From assembly GCA_025617745.1 (NCBI GenBank), contig CM046873.1:29525410-29589409 (forward strand): a stretch of DNA of 64,000 bases, given 5' to 3'. The notes under the pieces were generated by a model, which was given only the letters and a program-made list of their open reading frames with translations, had not been told where the DNA came from and searched no databases. Both the position numbers and the translations under genes were made by a program. Positions within the stretch are counted from its first letter, which is position 1. Every line of letters begins with the position of its first letter. This document shows positions 1-12,200 of this stretch, piece after piece. The stretch is from Heliocidaris erythrogramma. Its lineage: Eukaryota > Echinodermata > Echinoidea > Camarodonta > Echinometridae.

Positions 1-763
1 ATTTAACCCTAACTTTAGGTTAGATAAATCAGATTTTGATAAATAACCATTGATACGCATATTTATTATTAAACTATATATAGGCTTACCCTTTTAAACT
101 CTGTGATTGGAGGAAAAAGCTATTTAGAATGTTGCAATAGTGGTATCGTAGAATGAACTTGATTTAGAACTACAACACAACTTTTGACTTTCTAGAGCAG
201 AACTTGTGATTGCTGTTGACTTTCTTGTATGCAAATTTACACTTGTAAGTAACATCACACAACTTTTATTACTGGTATGTGTAGGTAATGATTGTGCTGA
301 CACTTAAATATACTTTTCCAGTTCTTTTCAAGAGAAGGATATTTTTTTAAAAATGTGTTGGGGGGGCTGGGCTGGGCTGGGCTGGGCTATTTGGAAGCCT
401 TCAATGGTGTATGAGCATTGTCTCATGAACTCTATGTCTGTGAATAAGACTAATTATGGTGGGGGGGGGGGGGGGGGGGGGGGAGGTGGTTACTCCATGT
501 ATGTGAGGTCATTTGAGGTTAATTCCCAGTTATCCTTTGTTTAGAGATCGTGAGTAAACAAGAGTGAACTTTCATTGACTGCTCTGTACAGGAAAGTTTT
601 CCTTTTCTGTTTTTTTCCCTGCAGTTGGGGGGGGGGGGGGGGGGGAAGCAGGAAGATTAGTGGCACATGTTCATACATGTACAATTATGCTTTATATCCC
701 TAATATACATGTAGATGACCTGAACACATGGTATAAAAAAAAACAACTAAAGACAGACAATGC
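1..763. other. Non-coding, probably TEAD intron; G-rich simple repeats
   Basis: No gene recognised. It holds a GGGCT pentamer run (357-388) and two long G runs (about 460-483 and 627-645). An open frame through the G run is a by-product of the repeat. It is probably intron or 5' region of TEAD, because the matching upstream exon is not in the window. Confidence 0.6.
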
Positions 764-1289
764 TTGAAGGGAAAGTCCAATCTGATATGAAGTTGGTTTT
801 AAAAGATGCAGAAAAATAAATGAAACAGATCGGTGAAGGTTTGAGCATAATCCGATAAGAAATATGAAATTTATTAATTTTTGAATTTTGAAAGACAAAT
901 TGGCAACTCTGTGACATATCTTGCGAGCTCCTCTGCCATTGGCTCAGTAGAGAAAATTTCACAAATTTTCATATTAGTTTTTCGATGAAGGAATAGATTT
1001 GTTTCATACAGTTTTTGTGTAAAAACATAAGCAATGATTATATCTAAGGTTCATGTTTGATTGAATATTTAGAGAAAATGGAAATTTATGCCTTTTTGAG
1101 TACAGGGCAAACGGTAGAGGAGCTCGCAAGATACGTCACAGAGTTGCCAATTTGTGTTTGATTGATTACAATTTCAAAAATTCATAACTTATTTTTTATT
1201 GGATTTTGCTCAAATCTTCACTGATGTGTTTCTTTAATTTTTCTGCTTCTTTCAAAACCAACTTATATCAGGGTGGGCTTTCACTTTAA
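764..1289. repeat. TTAA-type MITE, family A (copy 1)
   Basis: Inverted ends: AAGGGAAAGTCCA on the left, TGGGCTTTCACTTTAA on the right, flanked by TTGA/TTAA. The two arms are long imperfect inverted repeats sharing the stretch around GAGCTCGCAAGAT. Non-autonomous; no coding capacity. Related copies: 4010-4347, 8450-9046, 31061-31672. Confidence 0.75.
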
Positions 1290-1608
1290 TCATATTATTG
1301 GATGACAGACTAGGTTTTTAACGTTTATGATTCTCATGGCTCTAGACCTAGACCCAGTAACAAAGGTAGGACCCCCCAAAGGCCAATGTATAATAAATGT
1401 ATTGTAGGAATACACATACATGTAAATTAAAATTCAAATTGATTGAAATAGAATCCTGACATAATAGGATTATCATCAAAACAAAATGAAAACAAAACAA
1501 AACAGAAGCATATTAAATAGGAACAGAAGTCATCAAGTCAACATGGCACATTATACCAAAGCAAATATGAATGATCAATCATACTTTCGTAGTATTTTGA
1601 TGGATGTG
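1290..1608. other. Spacer between two mobile elements
   Basis: AT-rich, no coding or repeat signal recognised. Confidence 0.5.
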
Positions 1609-2534
1609 TTAAAGGAGAATTATCCCCAGGCTTTTAAATGTAAATAGGGTCATAGTGAATAAAATAACATTTAATTTGATATAAAAATCACCGTTTTAGA
1701 CCAACTGATGCCGTTGTAAGAGCAGAAAATAGAGACCACTTTTTACGATGTCTACTCCTACTGGCGGCGTCCATTTTCTCTAAATTTCCCATAAAACCTT
1801 GCGCGTGATGACGTAGGGGATGGAGAACTCACTAGCTCGTAGCTAGCTTGCATGAAGCGCGCGCTGCATATACACACGGTAAACATGGTGTATTGTCAAC
1901 CGTTCGGCTGTTGTAACTGTTCCAAGAAAACGATAGGGAAATCATTCCATCGGTTGACCCGCAGAATGTCAGCAATTGTTCAAGCGTTGGGTGACCATAT
2001 TGAACGTGGAAAATTAAGACTTCAACTTGATCGGAAAATGATGTGATCTGCAGTGATCATTTCACGGAGGCCGATTATCACGTAGATCTGCGGGCTAAGC
2101 TTATGGGCGAATCGTATAATCAAGCTAGTGTGATGGAACACGTTTTACTTACGATGATTATTTTACTCTAATAAATGTTTTTCAAATGTGATAGTTACGT
2201 AGATAATATAAATTGATTTATTTAATTTAATTATGAAACTCTTGCGTAATTTATGTTATTATTAATAATAATAAACTCTTTTTAAAATAATGTTGGTGAA
2301 CTATTGCGAGCCAATTACAATGCGCTACGGCCAACTCCATGCCCTACGTCACACAGCCCGATCGCACGGAACATGGCGACGCTGCTTTACTCTCGAGAAC
2401 AATAAAATCGGAGGATTCAATCGACAATTCCCATCCTCTCGATTCTCGAATATACAATGTTTTTATTTATCAGAAACTGTTTAGAATTGTTTTAGGTCAA
2501 TGATAAAAGTCTCGTGGGGATAATTCTCCTTTAA
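1609..2534. mobile_element. TTAA-flanked DNA transposon with decayed THAP domain (Kolobok-like)
   Basis: Both ends are an exact 20-bp inverted repeat including the TTAA target: TTAAAGGAGAATTATCCCCA at 1609-1628 and its reverse complement at 2515-2534. A broken THAP reading frame lies inside. TTAA duplications together with a THAP domain are characteristic of the Kolobok superfamily. At 926 bp it cannot encode a full transposase, so it is an internally deleted derivative. Confidence 0.8.
1885..2169 (+). pseudogene. THAP zinc-finger domain remnant, frameshifted
   Basis: The frame starting at ATG 1885 reads MVYCQPFGCCNCSKKTIGKS then FHRL, the Cys-x4-Cys start and FHxL of a THAP (C2CH) domain, and stops at 2046. 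The second half, ICSDHFTEADYHVDLRAK with the Cys-x2-His pair, is in another frame from 2046. The conserved Trp is not seen. THAP domains bind DNA and form the N-terminus of P/Kolobok-type transposases. Broken, so not functional as read. Confidence 0.75.
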
Positions 2535-4009
2535 AGGACAATTCCACGTGATATTCTAGATGCCTATTGTCTGCTACGTCTTTCCATGGAGGCTGCCATT
2601 TTGTGCATGACACGGATCATTAGGTACCATATGCATTGATAATAGCCTACCTTTACAACAGATACGTCGCTTTGTTCTGATTGTATTACGATTGTTATTG
2701 GCCATGGGCCTAGATAATTGACGACCCATGAGTTCTAATAGCCATCCTGTAAAGCAGATTCCTCGCTTTGTTTTGGTATTGTTACGATTGTCTCCGTCCT
2801 TGACGTATATTTTTTATGAAGATTTTTTATGAACAAATTAAGACCTTTTAAAAAATATATAAAACTAAACTTACATTTCAGAATATGTGACTTATCTAAT
2901 ATATATTTGTCCTCTAAAAATCAATTACAAGTTAACGATGAAGGAAATTTTACTTGGGATGAAAAATATGTTCGTGTGCACATAAAGTAATGGCAGCCCC
3001 CTTATTATTGCTAGCAGACGATAACTTGGCTGGAAAATAGTGATTTATATCTATATCCTGTGTTTTTACATGAAATTGCATGTATCAAATAAGAGGCATA
3101 TACTACACCATTCAAAATAAGCTAATTCATACGCTGAGGTTAATTTCCCTTTAAGGATCACTAATTTCAATCCATAGGTCTATAGAATTCTAGACATGAG
3201 CGAGAGATGTGATAGTGGAATGTTTCTTGCAGGGATTTTTTTTTTGTGAGGGCTACTTTGATGATATCAAAAATTACATTTTGTTATTTATTAATTATTA
3301 TTAAGTATTTGGCGTCGCCTGTGCCTGGGAGGGGAAAAGCGAACTGAATCACTGTAACCCTTGCCCTGTCTATTTTTTTTTCTTCTGCTAGTTTCATGAA
3401 TATTATGAGATGAGCACTGTGGAGATTTGTTGTATGAATACAGCCAATTGATACAGATGAGAGAGGTAGGGGCCATTTCAGGTTAATTCCCTTGATACCC
3501 TGCCTGAGGACGGGAAGTAAACAGGCTGTAGCTTCCATTGACCCACATGTTCTTATTAGCCTGCTAAAACTATTCCACGAGACATGTATCTGGGACATTG
3601 AGTAGGATGGGATTACTAGTGGAAGTTATATTTATGTGTTAGTGCAGAATACAAAGTTTTGTCCAAATTTTCATCATTATCTGAGACTAAATTGTCATCA
3701 TCGTCATCACCATTAATCGTCTTCATCATTATCACAATCATCATCACTGTCGCCATCATCACCGTCGCCATCATCACCATTGCCATCATCGTCATCATCA
3801 TCACCGTCATCATCATCCATCAGCATTCCAAGCAAATATGTTTGCAAAAATAAGCTGTCATCATACATTTGATTTTGACATGATACCAACATTACCTTTT
3901 AGAAGGATAGTCTTAAATTAAAAATTTTCAGCCCCCCTTCAGACCCCCCCCCCCAGATTAACCACATGGGAAGACAAGTTTGAAAAAAAAAAAAACGTAA
4001 GAAAAACAT
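2535..4009. other. Non-coding, with a TCA/CCG-type trinucleotide array
   Basis: No exon recognised. At about 3670-3835 lies an imperfect ATC/GTC/GCC trinucleotide array that opens frames on both strands. The rest is AT-rich. The open frame at 3284-3598 (-) has no recognisable domain. Confidence 0.5.
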
Positions 4010-4347
4010 TAATTTCCATTTTCTCTAAAGAAAATATTCAGTCATACATGCACTTTTGACATAATCATTGCTTGTATGTTTTTACACAAATCCATTCAGT
4101 CATCAAAAACTAAGAAAAAAAAAAATTTATGAAATTTTCTGTACTGAGCAAATGGGAGCGGAGCTCGCAAGATACATGTATGTCACAGAGTTGGTCATTT
4201 GTGTTTGATTGATTACAACTTTATAAAGTTTCTTTTTTTTTGTCAGATTTTACTCAAACTTTCACTGATCTGTTCCCATTTTTCTTCATTTTTCTTCATT
4301 TACATGTATTCATATCAACTTAATACCAGGGTGGACTTTCCCTTTAA
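4010..4347. repeat. MITE family A, truncated copy
   Basis: It shares with 764-1289 the GAGCTCGCAAGAT...CAGAGTTG block and the right end AGGGTGGACTTTCCCTTTAA (TTAA at 4344-4347). The left terminus is not recognisable. Confidence 0.7.
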
Positions 4348-5814
4348 AGGGGAATCAAATCTCTGAACATTCTCCACAAGTTACTACCTTATAACTAGCA
4401 CCACATCGTTTGTCATAGGCATGCAGTCATCCATCTCTCGCTATTCGACGATTCCCGGCACGATGTGAAAACATAAGAGCCATGATCTACACGGTTTAGC
4501 TCCTTCAGACTAAGACCTGACCTTAGCGAGAAGAGTTCTCCACTCAATCTCTATGTCTGTTTCCCCATTTGTCCCCATCCATTATTGATACGGCCTACTT
4601 CTACCGTTCCTCTGGGGGGTGGGGGGTTGCCTGCAGAATCCTGGGGTATCGCTGAACGCACAACCCAGAAACTAGATAGCTCCGTGCGACTCAAGAATGT
4701 CCACAATCCCTCCTATCCCGCTATATTTCTCCAGAAGCAACCGGTCCGCTCCAAATTCTCGCAATACCTCGAACGGTGGTGTCCACATTTTTGTAGATCT
4801 CTGGAATTTAACAATGGGCCGAATTTCCCACGATGGGGCCTCTTGTTTATGTCATCTTTCGTTTTATTTCGGCTACCACATGATGAAGGTATTTGTGGAT
4901 AAAGACAATAGATATTTGAGAAAGAGAGCAGGAGAGATGAAATAAAATCTTGGCGTTGAGAGAAACCGGTTTTGGAAGTTTCTGGAGAGGAACAAAAGAG
5001 CTTTTTTTTCCCGTTCTCTTGGCATTCGATTTCAGAATCTTGCCTCATGAGATTTGTATTATAATCTTGTTATATATTTATTCTTGTCCCCCTCATCCAT
5101 GATGTGCTTTCAAAATCTGGGATGACTTAGACAGTTGAAAATGTGTTTGCTGATTTTTTGCAGTAATGTTCATGGCATTGCATTCTGATTTTAAATTTTG
5201 AGAAGCTGGGGAATTCCTGTTAATTGAAGAAAGATAGTTTACGTGGTATTGTGTGGCTGAAACCCCCCCCCCCCCCCCCCCCACCCCATCTCCATTTCTC
5301 TGTCATTGAGATGAAAATCATGAGAACATTCTTTCATTTTCCATGATGGGAATTTGATAACCCTAGTTCTTATGACAGCTCAGAATGAACTTATCCCCTT
5401 GTAACAAACAATTCATTTTGTGTTGATTTCATATTCATGGCTTGCAAATGTATGAGGTCGCCCGGGGGCAACTTGTCTTTACCCCAGATAAGCCTAGTCA
5501 AGACTTTGCTGCAGGCTATTTTTCCCCCATGAAATACATGTAGCTGAGATATACATGTACTACCACCTTTTCTCTTTTATTTTTTTTCCACATCATGTGC
5601 AATTACGTATAAGAATAAACTATTTAGTAATCATTTTTGCATGGATTCATTTTGGCCCCACTCGTGGTTTAACAATACATGTCAGTTTCATTGTATTTCA
5701 GACAAACTAGGGTGTAGAAGTACACACACACACACACACACCTGAAAGTATATGGCAGAAAAACCTCCCCTCTCTTTCCCCTTTTTAGGAACAATGAATG
5801 AAGTTGCCAAAGGT
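4348..5814. other. Non-coding; poly-C and CA repeat
   Basis: Nothing recognised except a C run (about 5264-5281) and an AC dinucleotide run (about 5725-5742). The open frames at 4585-5048 on both strands show no domain. Confidence 0.5.
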
Positions 5815-6035
5815 TAAAACTGGCATATTTAAAGGGGGGGGGGTCACATCTGGCCTGTGCTCCCCCTTGAAAACCAAGTGGCATACGTGTAGTAGACAAC
5901 CCCAAACCTGTGACCCCCCCCCTCTTTTTGAGGGGGATGACTTCTTTTTTGCATGGCAGCTCAAAAAGTCTTTGGAACATTGTGCCCACCCCCCCCCCTT
6001 TCAAAATCCTGGATCCACCCCTGGGTTTCCAAACG
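5815..6035. repeat. G/C-run-containing MITE-like repeat
   Basis: Starts ATTTAAAGGGGGGG and ends CCCCCTTTCAAAATCCTGG followed by ATCCACCCCTGGG. The ends are imperfect inverted repeats. Similar GGATCCAG..G-run ends are seen at 54418-54460 and 30170-30205, suggesting a dispersed family. Inserted about 120 bp upstream of a TEAD exon. Confidence 0.55.
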
Positions 6036-6151
6036 GCAACTATCCTTTTAATCATTAATTGATTTTTTATATGAACTTTTTTTATTTATAAGATTGATTG
6101 CATTTCATGTTTGTACAGTCTAAAAACTTTCTTCACCCTTCCTCCTTCCAG

Positions 6152-6216
6152 GTCGAAATGAACTCATCGCAAGGTACATCAAACTGAGAACGGGCAAGAC
6201 GAGGACGAGAAAACAG
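6152..6216 (+). CDS. TEAD: TEAD exon: TEA-domain helix 2 and basic linker
   Basis: 65 nt after a pyrimidine-rich tract ending in AG, followed by GTAAGC. The first two bases finish a Gly codon begun in the upstream exon; then [20 protein letters not shown] plus Q, ending in phase 0. This is nearly identical to the vertebrate TEA domain at the same exon border. The preceding TEA exon (ending ...KMYG in the family) was not found in the window. The following intron is about 10 kb and holds the candidate regulatory sites listed below. Confidence 0.96.
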
Positions 6217-9200
6217 GTAAGCACCCCCCTCACTGCACAGTGGAATAGCCCAGAGAATGTCATGTGACTGCACAGCACGTGGTACCCGTTTGTCTTTGTC
6301 AAGTATCATTAATATTCCACTCACTTCAACAACAACAACACAACAACACACAAGCAAACAAAATACATATACAATCCCAAGAAAAACTCATCAAATGCTC
6401 TCTCATGTTTGTGATAGTTGACACTGGAATTCAGAGCATTTACAGTGAAATATTGGAATGAGCGTCTCTTACTGGAAGGATGCCTTAAGAAGTTGTTGAA
6501 AATGTACACAAGATTTTTATCACGGACACCTTCAACTTTAGAACGCAAATGTAATATCACTCATTTTTTCAGTGAATCAAGTCCTTAATAGAGATGAGTA
6601 ACATTTTGAGATCGAGCAATAGCGGTAAAAAAAAAAGAATGAAAAAATGCTCAAATTCACAAAAAGGTTTAAACCCAAATCTTGGTTTAAACCATTGGTG
6701 TACTATGGACAGCAAAAGGGTGTAAATGAACAATAACGAAAACAGTCAACATGCAGGCCAAGACAAAGAGCAATCGTTTTGGTGGCCCATATTTCATTAT
6801 TGGTCTAATATAGGGGATTTCCCTGAGAATTCACAAATGAAACACAAGAGATATGCAATACCAAACAAACTTTGGGAAGTCTCGTTCAAGGATTTAAGTT
6901 GCGGAATCATAGACCAGCATTCTTTGGATGGTCAATTTTAAAATATATCCATAGCCGTGCAAGGAGTCCTTTAACAAATTTAACAACTTTCTGACCAGGT
7001 CAGTCTTGAAAAATTCATCGTTTATTGATGATCTAACTAAGACCCCATTTACACCAAGCTTTTAGGCCGGCCTCGGGCCGGCCTAGGGCCGGCCTAAAGC
7101 TTGGTGTAAATGCAAAGCCGGCCCGAGGCCCTCCCAAATTTGGGACTACCTCTGGAGGTAGTCTCGGGCCGGCCTGAGGCCGGCCTAAATTTGGTGTAAA
7201 TGGAAAGGAGGCCTCGGGCCTCCAATTTTGCATGCGATGCGACGCTGTTACGTAACAACAAACAAACGCACAAAGTATATCCGGAGTATCTGGCGTGCAA
7301 GCATCAACTGAACTAACCTCCGACATATTGTATTATAAATGTGATAAAGATATCAAAACAGACGACAATATCCCTGAACTATCACCTATCCGGTTTTGAA
7401 TTTCCTGATGCTGGTAAGAATTTTCATATTTTACAGCAACCACCGAGGACACGGAGTCGGAGAGTATAACAAGACAAAAAGCGCGAAAGAAAAAAAAAAG
7501 GTTTTGTTTACATGTAGGGCGACACGTGCGGAGAGTTTGGGAAAGGAGGCCTTAAAATGCCGGCCCAATATTCGGTGTAAACGCAAAAAATTGCGGGCCT
7601 CGGGCCGGCCTAAATTGGAGGTCCGAGGCCTGCCTCGGGCCGGCCTTTTGGTGTAAATCGGGTCTAAAATCTTCTTTAATTCACACATCATACCTGGGCT
7701 AGGGTAACGTAAATGTAATACATGAGACTTGAAGAATAACAGTTACTTATCGCCATGGCGACCACAATGTTTGTGGGAACGCAGCCGAGTTTGAACAAAA
7801 AACGACATAACCGAGCGTCGCGACTCGCAAAGCCGATTCATGAAAGTCAGTCAGATGTACAGAGGGAATGTTTACTTTAGGAAGTTATCACAGACAAAAA
7901 CCTTCCCCCTCGATTGTTCCCACCTTGGCTGCTGATCTAAATCGTATGTTTTTTCATGAAGACAAAGGTAGCGCAGTGGGGAGGGCTGCTTGAATTAGGG
8001 AAAGAAAAAAAAATATAGCCATTTACTAAAAATAACATTAACAAGGATGCAAGTGAAACCAATGGCCTATTTGGGTACCCTCTGTGTTTTTCTCTTCCAT
8101 TGTGGTGGATAGGTGAACCTGTGGAGTACAATTGTATTTCAAGGGCGTGCTGTTACAGAACGTGGAAAATGTTGCTGTGTCATTAAAATGGCTTCAGGTT
8201 ATTATATTGACTGCATGAACCATTCAATTGCTGAAAAATGAATACATTTTTCTTGAAAGGAATTAAAAAGGAAAACCAACCACTCCAAAACATGAAAATA
8301 ATCAAGACCAAAACTCATCCTGAGTGATTACTTTTACACAGAAGTTATTCAAATGATATCGAAAGAAATCTTGTCTATATTTACAGTAAGAAAAAAAAAT
8401 TATAAGTAAGTCAAAAAAAAAATTATAACAAGCGAAACTACTCTGCAACTTAAAGGGCAATCCAACCTTTGTTATAATTTTGTATGAAAGCACAACATTC
8501 AGAGAAGCAGATTGGTGAAAGTTTGAACAAAATCGGACATGCAGTTAGAAAATTGAGATTTTTTTGAAAGTTGTAATCACTACACATATGGGAATTTCAA
8601 ATTGGCCAAATCTGTACGGTCACTGTGATATAGTGGTGGTCAACTTTCCCATTCGCTCCAGCGCACAAAATGACTAAAATGTCAATTTTACGAAATGTAT
8701 AATTCTGTAGGATCTTTTTTTTGGGGGGGGGGGGGAGGACCTATAGCAGTATGCTATCAACAATATATTTGTTAGTACTGCCCAGAGGGACAAGGCGCTC
8801 GGGAGAAAACCGGACTTTAATGATATTTTGGTGTACGACACTTGGGAGAGTCGACCGTGAATACGTCACAATCTATTCACCAAATTGCCAATTTGAGATT
8901 TGCATAGATGTAGTGATTTCATTTTTCAAACATTCATAACTTTCTTATGCTTTGTCCGACTTCTTTCAAACTTTCACCATCCTGTTTGTCTTTTTTTTCC
9001 ACTTTCACACAAATCAGCTTTTTACAAAGGTTAGATTGCCCCTTAAGAAAAAACTTTCTATTCACGAGCTTTGATAAGATGAAACAGATGAAGATAAAAG
9101 GTAGCTTTAGTCAATTAAAGAACCAACAAAGTAAAATCAATCCATTCTGTCACAACCATACAAAAAAGCAACATACAAAACACAACTGTGTGGAAAATGA

Positions 9201-12200
9201 TTATCAATCTAAGAGAAATTATAAAGCTTTGTCAGTCGATAATAAAGCAGAAACTGTTTCAAATGAATGAAATTTGTCACACAAAAGAAAGCCATCGATA
9301 ATAGCTTTTGAAATCAACTCTCTGTAATGGACTCAGTCTCATTCTCGTCCGTAAATTTGATGAGAACTTGATGAATTTGCCATCAGAATGTTTACATATT
9401 GTCTAAATGCTTGCTTGGCAAAAAAAAAGGAAGAGAGATAGAGAGATAGAGAGTGGGAGAAAAAAAAAATTATTCTCTGACAGGTTAATGCAATTGTTGG
9501 GGCAGAAAGAAAGAGCGATCACTAATTATATGCAGCAGACAATAATGGTCTAATGGTCTATAGGCTTCATTTTTCCTTCTATGATGGTCTGTCTCCTTTT
9601 TTCTTTCTATCATGTTTTCTTATTCCTCTCTGTTTGCTTGTTTTTGCTCCTTCTTTCTCTGTCTTACTATATCTTCTCTCTCTCTCTCTCTCACTTTCTC
9701 ACTCTCCCCACTCTCACCATCCTCATCTCTCTTTCCTCTCCTCTCTTTCCTCTCCTCTTTCCTCTCCTCTCTTTCCTCTCCTCTCTTTCCTCTCCTCTCT
9801 TTCCTCTCCTCTCTTTCCTCTCCTCTCTTTCCTCTCCTCTCTTTCCTCTCCTCTTTCCTCTCCTCTCTTTCCTCTCCTCTTTCCTCTCCTCTTTCCTCTC
9901 CTCTTTCCTCTCCTCTTTTCCCTCTCCTCCCCCTCACCTCTCCTCTCCCTCTTTCCTCTCCTCTTTTCCCTCTCCTCCCCCTCTTTCCTCTCCTCCCCCT
10001 CTTTCCTCTCCTCCCCCTCTTTCCTCTCCTCCCCCTCTTTCCTCTCCTCCCCCTCTTTCCTCTCCTCCCCTCTTTCCTCCCCTCTTTCCTCTCCTCCCCC
10101 TCTTTCCTCCCCTCTTTCCTCTCCTTCCCCTCTTTCCTCTCCTTCCCCTCTTTCCTCTCCTTCCCCTCTTTCCTCTCCTTCCCCTCTTTCCTCTCCTTCC
10201 CCTCTTTCCTCTCCTTCCCCTCTTTCCTCTCTTCCCTCTCTTTTCTCTTCCCGTTCATCTCCCCTCTCCCCCTCTCTCTCTTTCTCTCTCTTTCTCTCTG
10301 TGTGTCTCTCTCTGTCAGAGATTTCCTGTAACCCCTATTATAAATTTCATCACCTTTCTCTATACATGTTTTCATTATATTCTTTCTTCCTCGAGTTATC
10401 TCTGTTTATCTATATGAATATCAGCTCAATTTCTCATTCATCCTGTTTTATTTTCATTTCCTTTGAAAATACATCTGTCAAATACATTCATTTTAGTCAT
10501 AGTGCATTAAACTATTAAATAGCATTTCTTTTTTCTTTCACTGACCTATTTTTGTCAGTTTCCCTCCATCTCTCGTTCTCATTAGATTTCTTCTCTCCTC
10601 ACTGTCTCTCCTTTGATGATAATCTTTATGAATGAATACAATGAAATTTAACACTGAATCTCTATACACCGCCGCTTTCTACATTTCCAATCACCATTTC
10701 TTCAGCCCCTAGTATAGACAGATATCTTGGGCAAAAGGCAAAAGTCAAATTTCACTTTCACTCTCAAATCATAACATCAAATATTCACTGGGATCAAAAA
10801 TACATGCCTGTATGAATTTTTAGAAACTGCAGGAGGGGAGGGTAATTTTAAATTCTGTACCGGTATTAAATGATTCATCGAAATGCCTGCAAACTGGTGT
10901 TTGGTTAGACTATCCACATTTTTGTCCAATTTTGTACCCCATTTCTGGCTTTTTTCTGCTAATTCGATATCTGTCTGGCAACCTAGATATAACAAATGGG
11001 TGAGATAGTTTACCCAGATCTCCATGGCAACGTCATGTTCATGTGCGTCTAGCGCTGCACAGAAGTGAATATCTACCGTTCCTATTGCCAAGTCTCTGCA
11101 TTTCTTCTCCTTGTCGGTCTCCGCTGTGTGGGGGTTGGCCATCTCCACTCTTTGCTGTCACCATGGTAACGTCAAGCTGAAATGACCCGCCTCTCTTAAT
11201 GCATGCTTCACAATTTTCACCCCCATAGGAAAGCCAAGGTGCTATTCAAGAAAGAGAAGAACAAAAAACATAAAATAAAATAAATAATTGTGCTTTCCTG
11301 ATACAAGACCAGATTTGTGCCCTTCCTGTAATTAAATTTGTATAAAGAAATGAAATGCACAAAATTAATTTGATTCTTAAAGGCAAGCTTGAGGACTGGT
11401 TGTGATGGAACATAGCATTTCACACTTTCAAAACAACAATGACTGTTCAGAACTACAAATATATGATGGAAAAATGCACTTATATCATATTTTTCTTTAT
11501 AGTGCTACATTGTTCTTTTAGTGCTACATTGTTCTGATAACGTGTGATGTCTTTGAAAACAATATACATGGTCAGGAATTTTGTCAAAATTTGAAAAAAT
11601 TGCCAATTTTGATAAAAATACAATGATTTTGAGACAATGACTTTGATCCTCTCAACATGTTGCCAATTTAAGGATTTTAAAGCTTATTCTTGTTTTTAAA
11701 AATTTTGGCATCAAACACAATATGGTAATGCAACAATAATGGACAGATTGTGTGTAGAAATTTGTACTCTCTCTACTCATGCATCTTGTATATTTTTTAG
11801 AGCTCTGTATTAAAAGTTGTTGACCCAAACCACAAAATATGGTAAATTGTCTCGAAAGGGTTAATGCCATCTGCAAGTGATGAGATAAAAATCAAAAATA
11901 ATCATTGAGATACCACTGAAGAAATTAATTTGAATATGAATGGCGGCTATTCATTAAATTCTTTCAGCTGTAATGGCTGTAACTCAAATACGTGTATACC
12001 CATCCATTAGTATCAAAATGAAGGATTTGTGTCGCAGAAATCATTACGTTTGATCTCCAACAAATTTTGTCAATTTGCGCAAATCTCCACTGTGCCTGTC
12101 TAATTGGATGGCTCTCATGGAGCCTTTAATTACGCTGTTAAGTTTCCATGGCAACGCCGTGCCCAGGTGACCGTTATCACTGCGTTACTCTCGCTCTTGC

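Noticed and set aside
1-6151. Search for the first TEA-domain exon and the TEAD start
   Set aside because: No stretch coding for the expected W-S-P-D-I-E or K-M-Y-G residues was seen by eye; presumed upstream of the window.
9553-10518. Open frames of up to 321 codons on both strands
   Set aside because: They read through a CT/GA minisatellite; composition is S/P/L/F or R/E/G/K only.
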